DNA of 64,000 nucleotides from the NCBI GenBank assembly GCA_905221605.1, contig CAJNDS010002766.1, positions 122,001 to 186,000 of the forward strand. The letters run 5' to 3'. The position numbers and the translations under genes are program-made. Below, piece by piece: positions 32,901 to 44,679 of the stretch. Position 1 is the first letter of the stretch. Each line of letters opens with the position of its first letter. A model generated the notes under the pieces. It worked only from the letters and a program-made list of their open reading frames with translations. It was not told where the DNA came from and ran no database searches. Origin of the DNA: Symbiodinium natans. Lineage: Eukaryota > Sar > Dinophyceae > Suessiales > Symbiodiniaceae.

Positions 32901-35067
32901 CGTCTTCTGGCCAACCTCCATCGCAGCCATTTCCTGGGTTGCGAGGAACTGAACCAACCTACCATAAGGGCAGTTCCCTAATTCGGGTCCCTTTTTGGGT
33001 ACCCATAAACGGGATCCCAAAATACCCATAAGACGAGAACACACACACACACACACAACTTGCAAGAAGACCCCGGTGATGTGAAAACTGTATCTCAGTT
33101 TCTTAACAGTAACAAGAGCCCAGTATCTCGCGTAGGTGCAGGATGTCACGAAGGCACGAGAGAGCTGCGCTTGGCCCCCGCTGAAAATGCCTCATGAGCA
33201 CCACATCCGTAGCTCTCTACATTGTCCCTGTTAGGGTTAAGGGTTTGGGGTTTAGGGTTTAGGGTTTAAGGTTTAGGGTTTAGGGTTGCCTTCAATGTGT
33301 TTGAAGGCTGCGTAGTACAAGAATCCCGGAAGGGGCCCTAAACCCTAAACCCTCAATGAAACGCAGAACCCTAAACCCTAAACCCTAAACCCCCAATCCT
33401 AAAAAGTCAAGCAACCGTCGGTGGAGATACACAGACGGCTCTCCACGGCGCCGAGGACACCGAAGGCCCAGCAACTGCCAGGTTTAGGGTTTCGGGTATA
33501 GGGTTCAGGGTTTAGGGTTTAGGGTTTCGGGTTTCGGGTTTCAACCCTTTATGGGATTATCCAGTAGGAAAGATACTTGAAGCGTGTGTCTTCTTACGCA
33601 AAGAAAAAAGCACGCTCAAAGTTTCTTTCTCTGCCAGAAGGAAGCAGCCTGGCCTGCCGCATCGACCTGCCCCAACACTTTAGGGTTTAGGGCTTAGGGT
33701 TTAGGGTTTAGGGTTTAGGGTTTAGGGTTTAGGGTTTAGGGTTTAGGGTTTAGGGTTTAGGGTTTAGGGCTTAGGGTTTAGGGTTTACACGCAGACCCGA
33801 ACCCGAGCTGAATCTTCCTAACCCTACTTACTAAGTCAAAAGGGTCTTCCAAGTAGTAGACCCCCTACCCCCCGAATAGTAAATATGCCCTCACGTAGAA
33901 CTACAATGGGAGTATTCATCAACCCAAAACCCTAAACCCTAAACCCTAAACCCTAGGGCTATAGGGGGGGTGGGGGCTGAGTAATAGGGAGTGGGGATTA
34001 GTGGATACGGTCACTTCTCCGAAAGTGGGTCCCTTTTGGGGTCCTTCTTTCAAGGCGGCCCCCTCTTATTGAGGGTACCCCAACAAGGGGCCATAATTTA
34101 GAGAACTCACCTAAACCCTAAACCCAAAACCCTAACCCCTAGCCTAGGGGCCATACCTTGGTTGTGGATCCGGCCGATGATTTCGCTGCAGTCGGGCCAA
34201 TGCCTGCGGGCGTCGAAGCTCGAAAGAAGCCTGCTTTTCCTTCGTTCAAACACTGGGCAAGGAATAAAAAGCCACGTGCGCAAAGTCTTACTACTCCTAC
34301 TACAAAGTAAGGAAGCCCACCAAAGGAATTGAAAGTTCAACTGCTGGCTAAATAAGTCTCTGCAAGCGCTCCACTGTCCTCTGGCTCATCTGCAGCAGCT
34401 GGGTCCTATTGTCGTGAGGCCCGTGAGGATCTTTCAGGCCTGTACGCTGCTGGACATCTATCGTCGTGAAGTTGACCAGCCAGCCCGCGAACTCAAAGGT
34501 CACATCGTGGTACTGTTCCTTCAAAATGTCTTGCAACTTACTTGTCAAGACTGGTCGCTCGTCCTCAAGGGCCTGCATAAAGTCTGCCACGTACTGCGCG
34601 TGTCCGGTGATGTTGTCGTGCTTGCACAAGTACTCCATCTCCTCCACCACGCGCGCGCGGAAGCTCTGGAGCTCAAGCGGAGTGAGCTCCAGGTCCAGCT
34701 TGGACGTCACAACAAAGTGATCGAAGCCCTGCTCGACGTTCTCAATGCATGTGAGGTTTTGGCTGAAGCTCTTGTAATGAGAAGAATCGAAGGATCTGAA
34801 GCTTTTCTGAAGGATGAGCTTGCCGCGCTGGCTGTACTCCCTCAGCTCCTTCGCACGGGCGAAGGACTTCTCCACGAAGCCTTGGAACTCCTCGTAGCTC
34901 AGCGTAGTTGTGTCCACCTTCAAGGCCTTCTGAGTCCTTCGCTGAAGGAGCTCAGAGCCACGGGCCGTTTGGGCCGTTTGGCAGGAGCTGCAAGGCTCCG
35001 ACGCAGTAAGTACCGCATGCAATATGAAAAGGATGAAAGTGAGGGAGGAAAGGGATGTGAGGGCCAT
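26931..35067 (-). CDS. Secreted cathepsin B-like cysteine protease fused to eight MAM domains and a CUB domain, about eight exons
   Basis: ATG 35067 opens a signal peptide (LSSLTFILFILHAVLTA) and a ~230-residue unrecognised N-terminal region ending near 34350. Papain-fold exons follow: ~34160-34265 FDARRHWPDCSEIIGRIHNQG up to the junction; ~33412-33482 GSCWAFGVLGAVESRLCIST (catalytic Cys); ~33137-33195 QLSRAFVTSC; ~32855-32945 GNGCDGGWPEDVF; ~32592-32752 (PPCPTEC); ~32300-32555 GPVAALL...SGVYTHSC and NHVVVAIGW (catalytic His). The long exon 26931-31991 starts LRNSWGTDWGDRGSFRV (catalytic Asn). The same frame then encodes a Cys-rich linker, three divergent MAM domains, five near-identical MAM domains and a CUB domain (GCIFSPNY...). 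Thr-rich linkers separate the MAM units. All catalytic residues are present. The product is probably extracellular. Joining the N-terminal 34350-35067 ORF to the protease is inferred from the ~85-nt gap and shared strand. Confidence 0.82.
27241..30135. repeat. Five near-identical ~580-615 bp MAM repeat units with GGT/GTT minisatellite linkers
   Basis: The landmark GGAGCCGACGTCATCTGGAC recurs at ~27281, 27859, 28466, 29050 and 29665, i.e. spacings of about 578, 607, 584 and 615 bp. MAM-coding parts differ by only a few bases. Spacing differences come from the GGT/GTT runs encoding Thr linkers. On the plus strand these runs give spurious poly-Val frames. Confidence 0.95.
32967..33032. repeat. 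Family C inverted-repeat element in a protease intron
   Basis: ACCATAAGGGCAGTTCCC...GGTCCCTTTTTGGGTACC...AAAATACCCAT resembles the other family C copies. It lies between the GNGCDGGWP and LSRAFVTSC exons, followed by a (CA)n run at ~33040-33057. Confidence 0.55.
33226..33790. repeat. Telomeric arrays in protease introns
   Basis: Arrays lie at 33226-33287 (TTTAGGG), 33337-33395 (CCCTAAA), 33480-33540 (TTTAGGG/TTTCGGG) and 33680-33787 (about fifteen TTTAGGG). The GSCWAF exon (~33412-33482) sits between the second and third. Confidence 0.9.
34015..34110. repeat. Family C-like inverted-repeat element
   Basis: TCTCCGAAAGTGGGTCCCTTTTGGGG and the closing GGGTACCCCAACAAGGGGCC are imperfect inverted copies. 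It lies in the intron between the two halves of the protease active-site region. Confidence 0.55.
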
Positions 35068-35155
35068 GGCAGATGCCTCACCCTCAGCGCAAAGGCGCTT
35101 GACCCAAAGGCACCAAGGCGATACGACCATCACCACCACCACCACCACGACCACG

Positions 35156-35392
<237 letters not shown>

Positions 35393-35399
35393 CAGGCGT

Positions 35400-36420
35400 A
35401 AGAAACTGTAGGACTGTAGGAACAAATACAATATTAAATACAACTCAATGTAGGCGGTCCATGACAAGAGAAGGGCCAAGCTGCTTTCGCAGTGGCAGTG
35501 GCACGCTGCAGTTCACTCGATGAGTTTACTCGAACCTCTTTTCTCCCGAGCCACCAAATTCTCTCAACTTCTATATCTGCGAGCTGCTTCGGTCGCAGTG
35601 GCTGCTGGCTTTCAGCGCGACACGCTCCTACAGAGAGTATTCCGAAGCCTGGAACCAAATCTCAGCTGAGAGCCAGAAGGAGGCCCAGCACAGACAAAAT
35701 CCCAGGCACAAGCGACATCGAGCTAGATAAGTAGGACCACAGTTCCATTCCAACGTGGTCGCCGGGCTGAAACGTCCTCCTCCTTGCATGTAGATGGCAT
35801 TGAGCAGGGTGAAAGTTGCAAGGACGTCTTCACTAGCACTGGCAAGATGCTTTTAACAACAAACTTGTGTGTTCCGGGGGCCGTTTAGGCATCTTAAAAT
35901 ATATACAATATACTGGCTTGGGCCGGCACAAAGGGACCCGAATTTTGAACCCCCCATCCCCCCACATCGAAACTAACATAGACGCCACGTCTGTCCGGAG
36001 TGCTGTAGCCGACCTGCAGACTCATCACCCTGTGCTTCAATATGGAAAGCCGCGTCTAGATCATGATCTAGACGGAAACAAGGCTTCTTGACCGTATGAA
36101 CCGAGGCTTCTGTCACCACCTGAACCGGAGCATCTGCGGGACTGGGCATTCAGCATGTGAGTCCTGTATGATATTATGAAGTTTGTCGAAAGCCATGTTT
36201 CTGATGGCTTTTTGTACATGTCACAAATTGTGACAGCACGCTTGCTCAAGGTCTTCACCACCTGTACTGGGGCGTTCGTGCGTGACCAGGTCCGTGGCTA
36301 AACCTGAAACTGCCAGGGTTGAGATGTGGGTGGGTGGGTTGGGGGGGAACGCGAACCTAAGCGCGCACAAAACGAAACAACGCAACACACGTCCCACGGC
36401 GGTGATGTGCGCAGAACCTT
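35400..36420. other. No gene recognised
   Basis: Mixed-composition sequence upstream of the protease gene. Short frames overlap on both strands and none shows domain-like content. The palindrome CTAGATCATGATCTAG lies at ~36055-36070. Confidence 0.5.
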
Positions 36421-36423
36421 AGC

Positions 36424-36500
36424 ATAAACCCTAAACCCTAAACCCTAAACCCTGAACCCTAAACCCCTGAACCCTAAACCCTAAACCCTAAACCCCAAAC
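36424..36500. repeat. CCCTAAA array
   Basis: About ten units with CCCTGAA and CCCCAAA variants. Confidence 0.9.
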
Positions 36501-36629
36501 CCAGCGAGTTGAAAGTCTTCTCTCTCGCCTGAGGGGTTAGTGATCATCCTTGAGCAAGGAACGTCATGAGTCAGACCGCTACGAGTAACGCTGCATCGAT
36601 CTGGTCCAGCTACTCCATACAAGATTTGC

Positions 36630-36745
36630 AGGAAAGCCGCGGAACCGAACCGCGAACCGGGAACCGGAACCGCGGGAACCGAACCGATAAAGAACCGAAA
36701 CGAGAGCGAACCGAAACCGTAGAAAACCGAACCGGAAAAGGTTCT
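36630..36745. repeat. GAACCG-type minisatellite
   Basis: Irregular repeats of GAACCG/AACCGA occupy this stretch and return at ~37545-37660. They give Asn/Arg/Glu-rich frames with no domain content. Confidence 0.75.
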
Positions 36746-37129
36746 GAAGCCTAACCAGTGGAGTGGAGCGAAGTGGAGTGGAATGGAGTGGAGGGAAGGA
36801 GTGAGTGGAGGGGTTGGGGGGTAGGGATTTTGGGTGTTTAGTTTTGGTAGTTTAGGTTTTTTGTGGGCTTTGGTGTTGTTGTTATATGGGAATTGGTGGT
36901 ATATTTTGGGTAGAACCTCTTTTGAGGTCATTTGTAAATATGTTTTGTTCGGATTTATGGTTTTGGGGTTTCGCGGGTTTAGGATTAAGGTGCAAAGTCG
37001 TTTTGGGATTGGGGTTGTGTTTGTGTAGGATTTTTGGGATTTTTGGGGGGTCTATCTTGAAAACATTTTTTGTGTTGATTTTTGTGATGGTTTGGTTTCG
37101 CGAACCAAAAGCACCTCCACAAAGGGGGG

Positions 37130-37430
37130 GAATTTGGAGGGAAGCAAGTTACCCCGTGCGGGGGAGTATGCTTTTCGGACAATTCAGGCCCCAAAGCTGC
37201 CAGATTGTGTACTCCCCCGCGTGCCTCCCTGCTCCCCCCCCCCCGGCCCGTGCGGGGGAGTACGCTTTTTGGACATTTCAGGCCCCAAAGCTGCCAGATT
37301 GTGTACTCCCCCGCGTGCTTACCTGCTTCCCCCCCTTTTTCGGAGGATTCAAGCCACAAAGCTACTCCCCCGCTTGCTTGTGTTCGCCCTGCTCCACGCT
37401 TTTCAAGCCACAAAGCTGCCAGATTGCACG
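37130..37430. repeat. Tandem units with internal inverted repeats
   Basis: CAGGCCCCAAAGCTGCCAGA recurs at ~37187 and ~37281, with partial copies near 37350 and 37410. Each unit pairs GCGGGGGAGTA with TACTCCCCCGC, so each could fold into a hairpin. No credible protein is encoded. Confidence 0.8.
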
Positions 37431-37669
37431 GTGTAAGGTGGTTTTTCTAGGGTTCAGCCCCCCATCACAAGGTGAGCACAACATACCTTGAAAGAAACGA
37501 CGGCTCTTGTCATACGGTTTAGGGTACCCTTATAGTGACATGCACTGAATGCGAACCGTCCGAACCGCCGAACCGAACCGTGCGAACCGAACCGGACTGG
37601 AACCGAACCGCGCATAATTAAGGTTCGCGATTCTCAGAAACCGTACCGAACCGTGGCAACCCTGGATTT

Positions 37670-40040
37670 AGGGTTTAGGGTTTAGGGTTTAGGGATAAAT
37701 GCACACACACAACCGATTACAAGACGAGAATCAAAGACTAGCAGAGACCCACTCAGACACTGCAGCTCTCGCGGCACACTCCGAACATTTTGCCCTTGAG
37801 CGCGACACTGTGCAAGATCACAGGTAGACACACACACACACACACATGGAGGGCTAATGCAGAAGAATGCTTGACAAATCTGTAAAGGCGCTTTCAGTGG
37901 CTGCTTTGGCTGTGTCTCGGACGGACCCGGTCAGGTAACATTCAGCTGTAAACCCCAGCGCTGCTGACACATTGTTGGCATGCTCTTCGTGATCGGAGCT
38001 GTCAGAGACTTGTCGGAGCTTCTCAATCCCTAAACCCTAAACCCTAAACCCTAAACATCCAAAACTGTGGGCCCTTCTCGACCTCCGGCGTCGGCGGCGA
38101 GTGCGCATGAAGTCTGCGGGCCTGAGCATGATGGTGAGATTCAGGAAGGGAACAGTCTCAAGGCTCAAACCGGGCTGCCTTGAGTTCTGCAAGTAGGCTG
38201 GGGGCTGAGCTGCACAGCGGTACAGTCAGACAACAGGCACGCCCGGGCATGCAAGAGCTTGCAACGGCCGGGAGTTGCTAGACTTCACCACTTGGAAGCG
38301 GAAAGGGTTGCAATCGTCAGCTGTCAGTGGCGAACGGGGCCGCCACGCCTATGAATCTTGTTCCGAATTAGCTCCTCAAAGCGAAGGCCATCCATCCCAG
38401 CAATCTGAACTGCACATACTGTGTGCCAGCCCAGTGTCGGCTATGTCCCTTCTGGCCATCGCAACCGCCGCGAGGCCCCGCAACTCTCCGACCTCCAAGT
38501 GCCTCCAGGCAGAGCCTTTTAGTAACACTTTTTGGGGTTTAGGGTCCAGGGGATAGGGCTTAGGCTTACCTGTAGGGCCATGTCTCTCCGACTTGTCCAG
38601 CAAACAAGTGTCATGCTCTGGGCACCAGACACGCAGGCCCCGGACTGAGGGGATGCCTCATGCTTGAACCTTGCTGTAACCCTCGTCCCCCCTAACTTCT
38701 TGTACTGCGCCTTGCGCAGTCGCGCGCGTCAAGAACCCAGGGCAATCGTCCGAGCGGTGATTCTTCAGACCCAGGCTTTGCCTTGTCGCTCCGTCATTCA
38801 AGCATGCCCTGGGCACGGCAAGTGTGTCTCACTCGAATGGGCCGGGGTGCCCCCTCCCTCATGCGGAGGCCAGATTGTGTCTTCTGTTGTAGATCCGACA
38901 TGTGGGCTCAGTCCGGAATCTCCGGAGAAGAAAACAGCACTCCAGTGTAAATCTATCCGAGATCCCGTGTGCTTGGTGTCGGGCCACTGCCTCGCGCGTC
39001 GAAGACATCAAGAGCTGTCATCGTGGAAACTCGTGACATTGGCAGTCCACTCCGATGTTCTTGCGCACCTGCCCGACGGCATATCAGGATGGGGCAGGCT
39101 CACGATGCTCTGCCTTACTGTTGGCTAGCAGGGAATGAGGGAACTAGGGCCCTACATATACCCTTTGAAGGATGATCTACCATGGCGCTTGCGCTTTTGT
39201 GGCACAGGGTAGCACCCGAAAGCAACGGCTGGCGCAACGGCTGGCTTCTTTCTTGAAATCCTGATGCCAGTGCAAGGCTTACATGCCAGGGACCTCAGAC
39301 GTTGCCGGCCCAGATGACTCTGCGGAAGGCTTCGGGAAAGAATCTTGCCGACGGAGCTGCCACAAATCGCAGGCGAATTCGCCGGAAAAGCCTTCAACCC
39401 CAGGGACCCCGAAACGAGGGCAAGGCCCTTAGGCCTGTGAAGCCGGAGGCAGCTCACAGAGCTCCTTTTATTGCCAAACCCTCCGCTTGGTCCACCTCGG
39501 AGTGCCTAGCTTAAATGTGCCCGCCCATTTAGGTTTGGGGTTTGGGGTCTAGGGTTTCGGGTTATGAATGCTACACAAACCCTACCAACACCCCCTAAGC
39601 CGAGAACCTTGGAGAGCAGCCATCCCCCTGCTTCATCCGGAAGCTGCCGCAGGCCGGGCACCGACCACGGTGCCACGGAGCCCGTACAGCCTACGGAGCC
39701 TGCAGAGCCCCCGCCGGCGGTGCCTCGTGCCCGCGCACCATGCGCAAGGGCAAGCGAAGAAGGGAGCGGGCACTGGGGCGGAACTCTCGCAAGGCTTCTG
39801 AGCTCGAGTGACCGTCTCAAGCCGACAGATGCACAAACATCTCGCGCGAGGGATTGCGCAAAGGACATGCGAGGCGCGCCATGAGCGGCAGCATGCGAAG
39901 TGTAGAGGCTCCATGGCACGCCATGGTGCTCGGCGCGTGCGCTGGAGCACTCTCAGCGTCCTCTCATGCGATGGTACGCAACATGCACGCAGGACAGCTA
40001 AGATAAACACCCTGGAGAGTCGGGACAGGATCTGAAGACA
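37670..40040. other. No gene recognised; short telomeric patches
   Basis: Telomeric patches lie at ~37670-37695 and ~38028-38055, with a (CA)n tract at ~37830-37846. Open frames (e.g. 38664-39128 plus, 39506-39919 minus) occur on both strands with no recognisable family and no clear codon bias. Confidence 0.45.
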
Positions 40041-40042
40041 CT

Positions 40043-40142
40043 GGGCATTTCCCAAAATAGGGTACCCTTGTTCTACCCCAAATAGAATAGAAGCCCCTTA
40101 ACAAGGGACCCCCAAAAAGGGTACCCCTATTTTCGGAAGCCC
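40043..40142. repeat. Inverted-repeat element, family C
   Basis: The left end GGGCATTTCCCAAAATAGGG and right end AGGGTACCCCTATTTTCGGA are inverted copies, ~100 bp overall. CCCCAAATAGAATAGAAGCC lies in the middle. Confidence 0.85.
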
Positions 40143-40940
40143 CGAGAGCGAGCCCACGACAGTGAGCCAAGAGGGGCTTTGGGCATCCCTTGCAGTGGAG
40201 GCGCGCTCCCCTGCGTCGCGCGCATGGGAACCTCGACAAACCCAACCCCGGACGCGCAAGGCGGCAGCCGCGGACCGCAAAGTGCACAGGGCACCAGGTG
40301 AGAAGGGCGCAGGTGCACTTCGCAACAGCCTCCGCTGCCCTCGAACTGCAGGGGTGCATGCTCGCGCTTTGCGGAGGGCTTAAGGACGAGGAGGCTCACA
40401 CGGCTCAACCCGAAGCGGACGTTTCAAGGAGGGCATTAACCTATAGTGTTGACCACCGAGGGCTCTGACTCGCAGACCTGCGCAAGAGGCGTGTGCTATT
40501 GGCTGACCCTAGCCAAAACGTGCCGACCATATGGGCCGCACGGCATGTAGCGTGCGTGCTCGCTTGGCAGCTTGCAGACTGCACCACCGAGGGTGGTGTG
40601 GGCCGTGTGGGCCTGCAAGAGACTGCAAAAGCGCGTTGAGGGACTGTGTAGGGCCACGCTGAGCCACGGCAAAGGCTGCAATCCTTGGGATGACCGCAAA
40701 AAAATGCGGAATGCTCAGTGGCGCGGCCTTTCGCCGCTCACCCTGATACACAAAAGGCCGTGCTCTTGAAAGGCCTCTGCCACCTTTGCAGGTCTTTGCT
40801 GCCTTCGCAACGCATCTGCGAAAGTTGGAACGGGGACTCCTAGGCAGCGCAGCTTCCGGTCCTTCTGGACTCCCCGTGCTCCGACTGATGTTTCGGGTCA
40901 GCACCGGCTCTGTGCGGCAAAGGGGGGTTAACATCTTATA

Positions 40941-41027
40941 GTTGGTTAGTATAGGGAACATAATCCCTTCAAGGGTATATATAGAGGGACATAGGGTACC
41001 TCATTCGCTCATTCCCTACTAACCAAC
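40941..41027. repeat. 87-bp inverted-repeat element, family E
   Basis: GTTGGTTAGTATAGGGAA at the left is matched by TTCCCTACTAACCAAC at the right, with an internal TATATATAG core. The element at ~18715-18776 is a relative. Confidence 0.85.
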
Positions 41028-43760
41028 GGCAAGACATGGGCTCTTCGGCGTCAGTTTGCAGGGGGGGGCAGGTAGCCAACCCAGCTGCGGATCAGTTGCT
41101 GCAAGAACGGAAGCATCCATCTGCTGGGACCACCCCGCCCTGTCAAGGCACATCTGGCTCGCGCATTCAGAACCACAAGCTCGGAGGATTCGAGCTTGTT
41201 TCACAAGGCTGGCACCCACGCAGTTGTAAGAGGCACTTAAAGAAGAGTCGAAGCTCTGCAAAACAGCTGAGGCTTCAAGCAGCACGCCGCGCCAAAAGCA
41301 GGCACTGGAGTACTAGGCCTTGGAAGCACATCTACACACGCCCGAGTCGCACGGAACCCAAGCATCATCGAGTCTGTAGCTTCTAAACGCAATGGGCCAC
41401 TTAGTCGATCGCCCTCCCCTGAACCCTAAACTCGCTCGCGCCACGAGGGGAAAAGCAACATAAAACGCAATGGGCCACCTGGTCGATCGCCCTTCCTTGA
41501 ACCCTAAACTCGCTCGTGCCACGAGGGGAAAAGGAACATAAAGAAGGTGCCGGCAGACAATCACACGAAGTAGCTTAAGCTGCCTCCTGGACCAAGCTCC
41601 AAAGGCCGGCAACATCTCCGCCTATATTGCTGCACGCTATGTGACCGAGCAAGGGGCCCTTTTATTGATCTATCAGGCGCAAACCTAACTCATATCTGTC
41701 CGCGAGAATACACGCCGCCACGGAGAGAACTACACATCAATGCCTAGAACTCATGATACCGGGGTCGATGCTAATCTTTGCAACAATCCCTTCAAAAAAT
41801 ACAGAACGTGGCTAGCCGTAGTACGATGTTTTGCATGTGGCCGCTCCCTGATACGCTTCTACCCCAGCAGACTCCGCGCAGGCCACTGCACTCTGCAATA
41901 CTCTGCACGTGCAGAGCAACATGAGACGCCCACACGGACACCAGCAAAGCATAGCCGAGCCACCTCGTTGGAGAAGCGGCTTGGAACAAAAGACTGGCAC
42001 CAGCATGACCAAGCAGATCCACAGAGCTTGAGACCCGTTCCAGCAGCCTGGGTCTTCAAGCTCTCTGTGAACACACATACAGCCAGAGTTGATGCGCGGG
42101 GGTGCTTGTTGCAGAACTGGCGTGCTCAAGCCTGGCAGAGTGTCCGAGGAAACAGCGGCACCAGACAGAGTCTGAAGCATTACGCAACTGTGCAGGCCGG
42201 CAGTGTTGCGACTGCCAATGCTTTTTGACGGAGTACCGGCAAGTAGAGGTGGGAGAAGACGCGGGCGAACACGTCGGGGATTTTGGTGCGAGCTATTCGG
42301 ATTCCGGCCTTAAGGGCAAGCAAGAAGCAAACAATCGGTTCCCGGTTAGCTGTGCAAGTGGAATCCATGCGCAAGTAGGTGGGTACTCAGTGTACTCTGG
42401 CCGCTGCGCATGCCCCACAGCGTGCGGAGATGGCGCAGGACCGTCGGCTTGTGTGAACGGAGTGCTGGAAGCAGGGCACGTCTCTCTGCTAACCAGATTG
42501 GAACTCCGGCGATGCTCTTACCCGCCCCGGACACGAAACCGAACTTCGCGGAAGCCAGGACCAGAGAGAAGAAAGTGCTCCTGTTGCAGAGAAGGTCTTG
42601 GTGTTCGAGACTCTAGGAAAGCCTGTGCCCAAACAACCGCGCGCCTCGTCACTTCCCCGATCCGCGATCTGCCTCGTCTCACTCTTTTGTGAAGGCGGCG
42701 AGCTCAAACCGCAGTCATCCACAGTCCACACCCGCAAAGGGCTACCCTGCAGTGTTTTCAAGGGGCCCGAAATGGCCTATGGCTTTCATGAAGATTTAGA
42801 TTCCCTTGAATGCTTGCCGAGGTGGGCGCTCTACAGCCCAAGGGCCAATGTTGCAAACCACACCCTATAGCAGGTACTTGCGAGGCATGTTAAGCACAAC
42901 ATGTGTGAACAGGGCACAACACCGCCCTAGCACGCGTCCTTGTAAAAAAAAGCACTCCATGTAACAAAAGGCACAACACTGAATGTCAAACCCCATGTGC
43001 ACGCAGGTTCAAGGCAACAAGCCAAGGATGTGAAGTTTTGTGCGTGCTTGCACATGCACATTAGCTGGACAACGGAAGTCCCGCCAATGCATGTGAGTGG
43101 GGACTGCTTACTAGGTGTCGGCCGTTTTGCGGGGGGATGGAACTGATTCGTGGCGATCAGAGCGACCGAGACCATCTTCCATGAACTTGCTTCAGCAACA
43201 TGCACCCTTCATCGGCCACCCACCGACATCGCAAGCCACCCTTCAAATCCGGCCTCTCATATCCAGCCTGCACCTCTCAACACCGCCTCCTAGGGCCCCT
43301 ATAGGGCCCGACTCCTGCCGGCACGAGCACACATGGCCCTTCACTCATCCTTCTCTGCATCCAACCTTTGGCGACACAAATTGGCAAATGAGTCGGATAG
43401 CAAGAGCACGCGGTTTTTGTGCACCACCGCAAACCCATCTAAGTTAAGACCCAAGGCCTTTCCCAAAGCGCGCGGAGGTTTCTTACGCCTTTTGTCTGCA
43501 GGCACGCCTGAGCACATGACCCCAGTACCAAGGTCAATGGGTTAAGCCTCATAGCCGCTCATCATGCTCCATTGCTCTAGTCTAGGGGCGTTGAAAGCCA
43601 CAGTGCTTTGCGCACGTCCCTGCAGAGTCGGAAGATGCCACTGGAAGTGAAAGGCCCCAGGCAAGTGCGTGCAGTTCCCGGGACTGCTTTCACCGTGCGC
43701 ACGCTGTCCTACTGTCCGATGACTTCTAAGCATACTCCTTGCTTTGTCGGTGGGAAGATA
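41028..43760. other. No gene recognised; contains a 78-bp tandem duplication
   Basis: AAACGCAATGGGCCAC starts two copies at 41385 and 41463 that stay nearly identical for ~78 bp, each containing GAACCCTAAACTCGCTCG. The rest has overlapping short frames on both strands and no identifiable domain. Confidence 0.5.
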
Positions 43761-43762
43761 TA

Positions 43763-44460
43763 TGGGTATTTCCCAAAATAGAGGTACCGACTGCATACCT
43801 CCGACCCCTAAAACAGGTACCCTTATTTCGGGTTTAGGGTTTAGGGTTTAGGGTTTAGGGTTTAGGGTTTAGGATATGGCAAAGACGATCCCGCATTGCA
43901 CTTCATCTCTAAGTCCTGCCAGCACGCTAATGGAGGCATGGACTGCCAAGCAACAGTTGAGTTGATCGGTTGCAGGGCCCTACAACTCAACCCCAAACCC
44001 TAAACCCTAGCCAAAGTGTGCGGCTCCCTGCAAAAAGAGACCTCCAGATGCCACCTCTTCTGCAGAGCCAACCCCTCATCCGCAGGAGTGGGAACTGGCA
44101 GCTGCAACTGCCTTCCCAACACGATCAGGGCATTCCCAAAAATAGGGGTACCCCTGTTAACCCCTAAATAGAACAGGATCCCCGTAAAGGGACCCCAAAA
44201 AGGGTACCCCTATTTTGTCGAGAATCCCCACAACAGGATAGAAGGCGCCAGATCTAAGCAAGTGCAGAGTCGTGGTCGTAGAGCCTCAGACCGACGAGAG
44301 GCTTTGAGGTTCCTGGGGGTTTAGGGTTTAGGGGTTTAGGGGTGTAGGGGTTTAGGGGTTTAGGGGTTTAGGGGTTTAGGGGTTTAGGGGTTTAGGGGTT
44401 TAGGGGTTTAGGGGTTTAGGGGTTTAGGGGTTTAGGGGTTTAGGGGTTTAGGGGTTTACA
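43763..44460. repeat. Family C copies and telomeric variant array
   Basis: A partial family C element (43763-43830) runs into TTTAGGG units (43828-43873). A complete copy lies at 44128-44230. A long TTTAGGGG octamer array lies at 44315-44458 (about 17 units). Confidence 0.85.
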
Positions 44461-44539
44461 TCTGGCGCTCGGCTCTCTCAGCCCCAAGCCTGACTCGAGA
44501 CACCCGGGAGCCCATTGGCTGGTAGGATCCAACAACCAT

Positions 44540-44675
44540 GGTTAAGGGATTTAGGGACTTAGGGATTTCGGGACAATAGGATTTAGGGATTTATGGGTTC
44601 CATGGTTAAGGGTTTAGGGATTTAGGGATTTAGGGACTTTAGGATTTAGGGATTTATGGATTTAGGGTTTAGGGT
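44540..44675. repeat. TTTAGGGA-type degenerate array
   Basis: Units of GGGATTTA or TTTAGGGA with a duplicated GGTTCCATGGTTAAGGG segment. This is a third telomere-like variant in the window. Confidence 0.8.
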
Positions 44676-44679
44676 GACT

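Noticed and set aside
33140-33205. A degenerate protease active site reading CGAHEAFSA
   Set aside because: It lies in the wrong frame. The true catalytic exon (GSCWAF) is at ~33412-33482, and this stretch in another frame gives QLSRAFVTSC, which fits the next part of the fold.
38664-39128. 154-codon plus-strand frame
   Set aside because: No recognisable domain, competing frames and no neighbouring exons. It was kept only as unannotated sequence.
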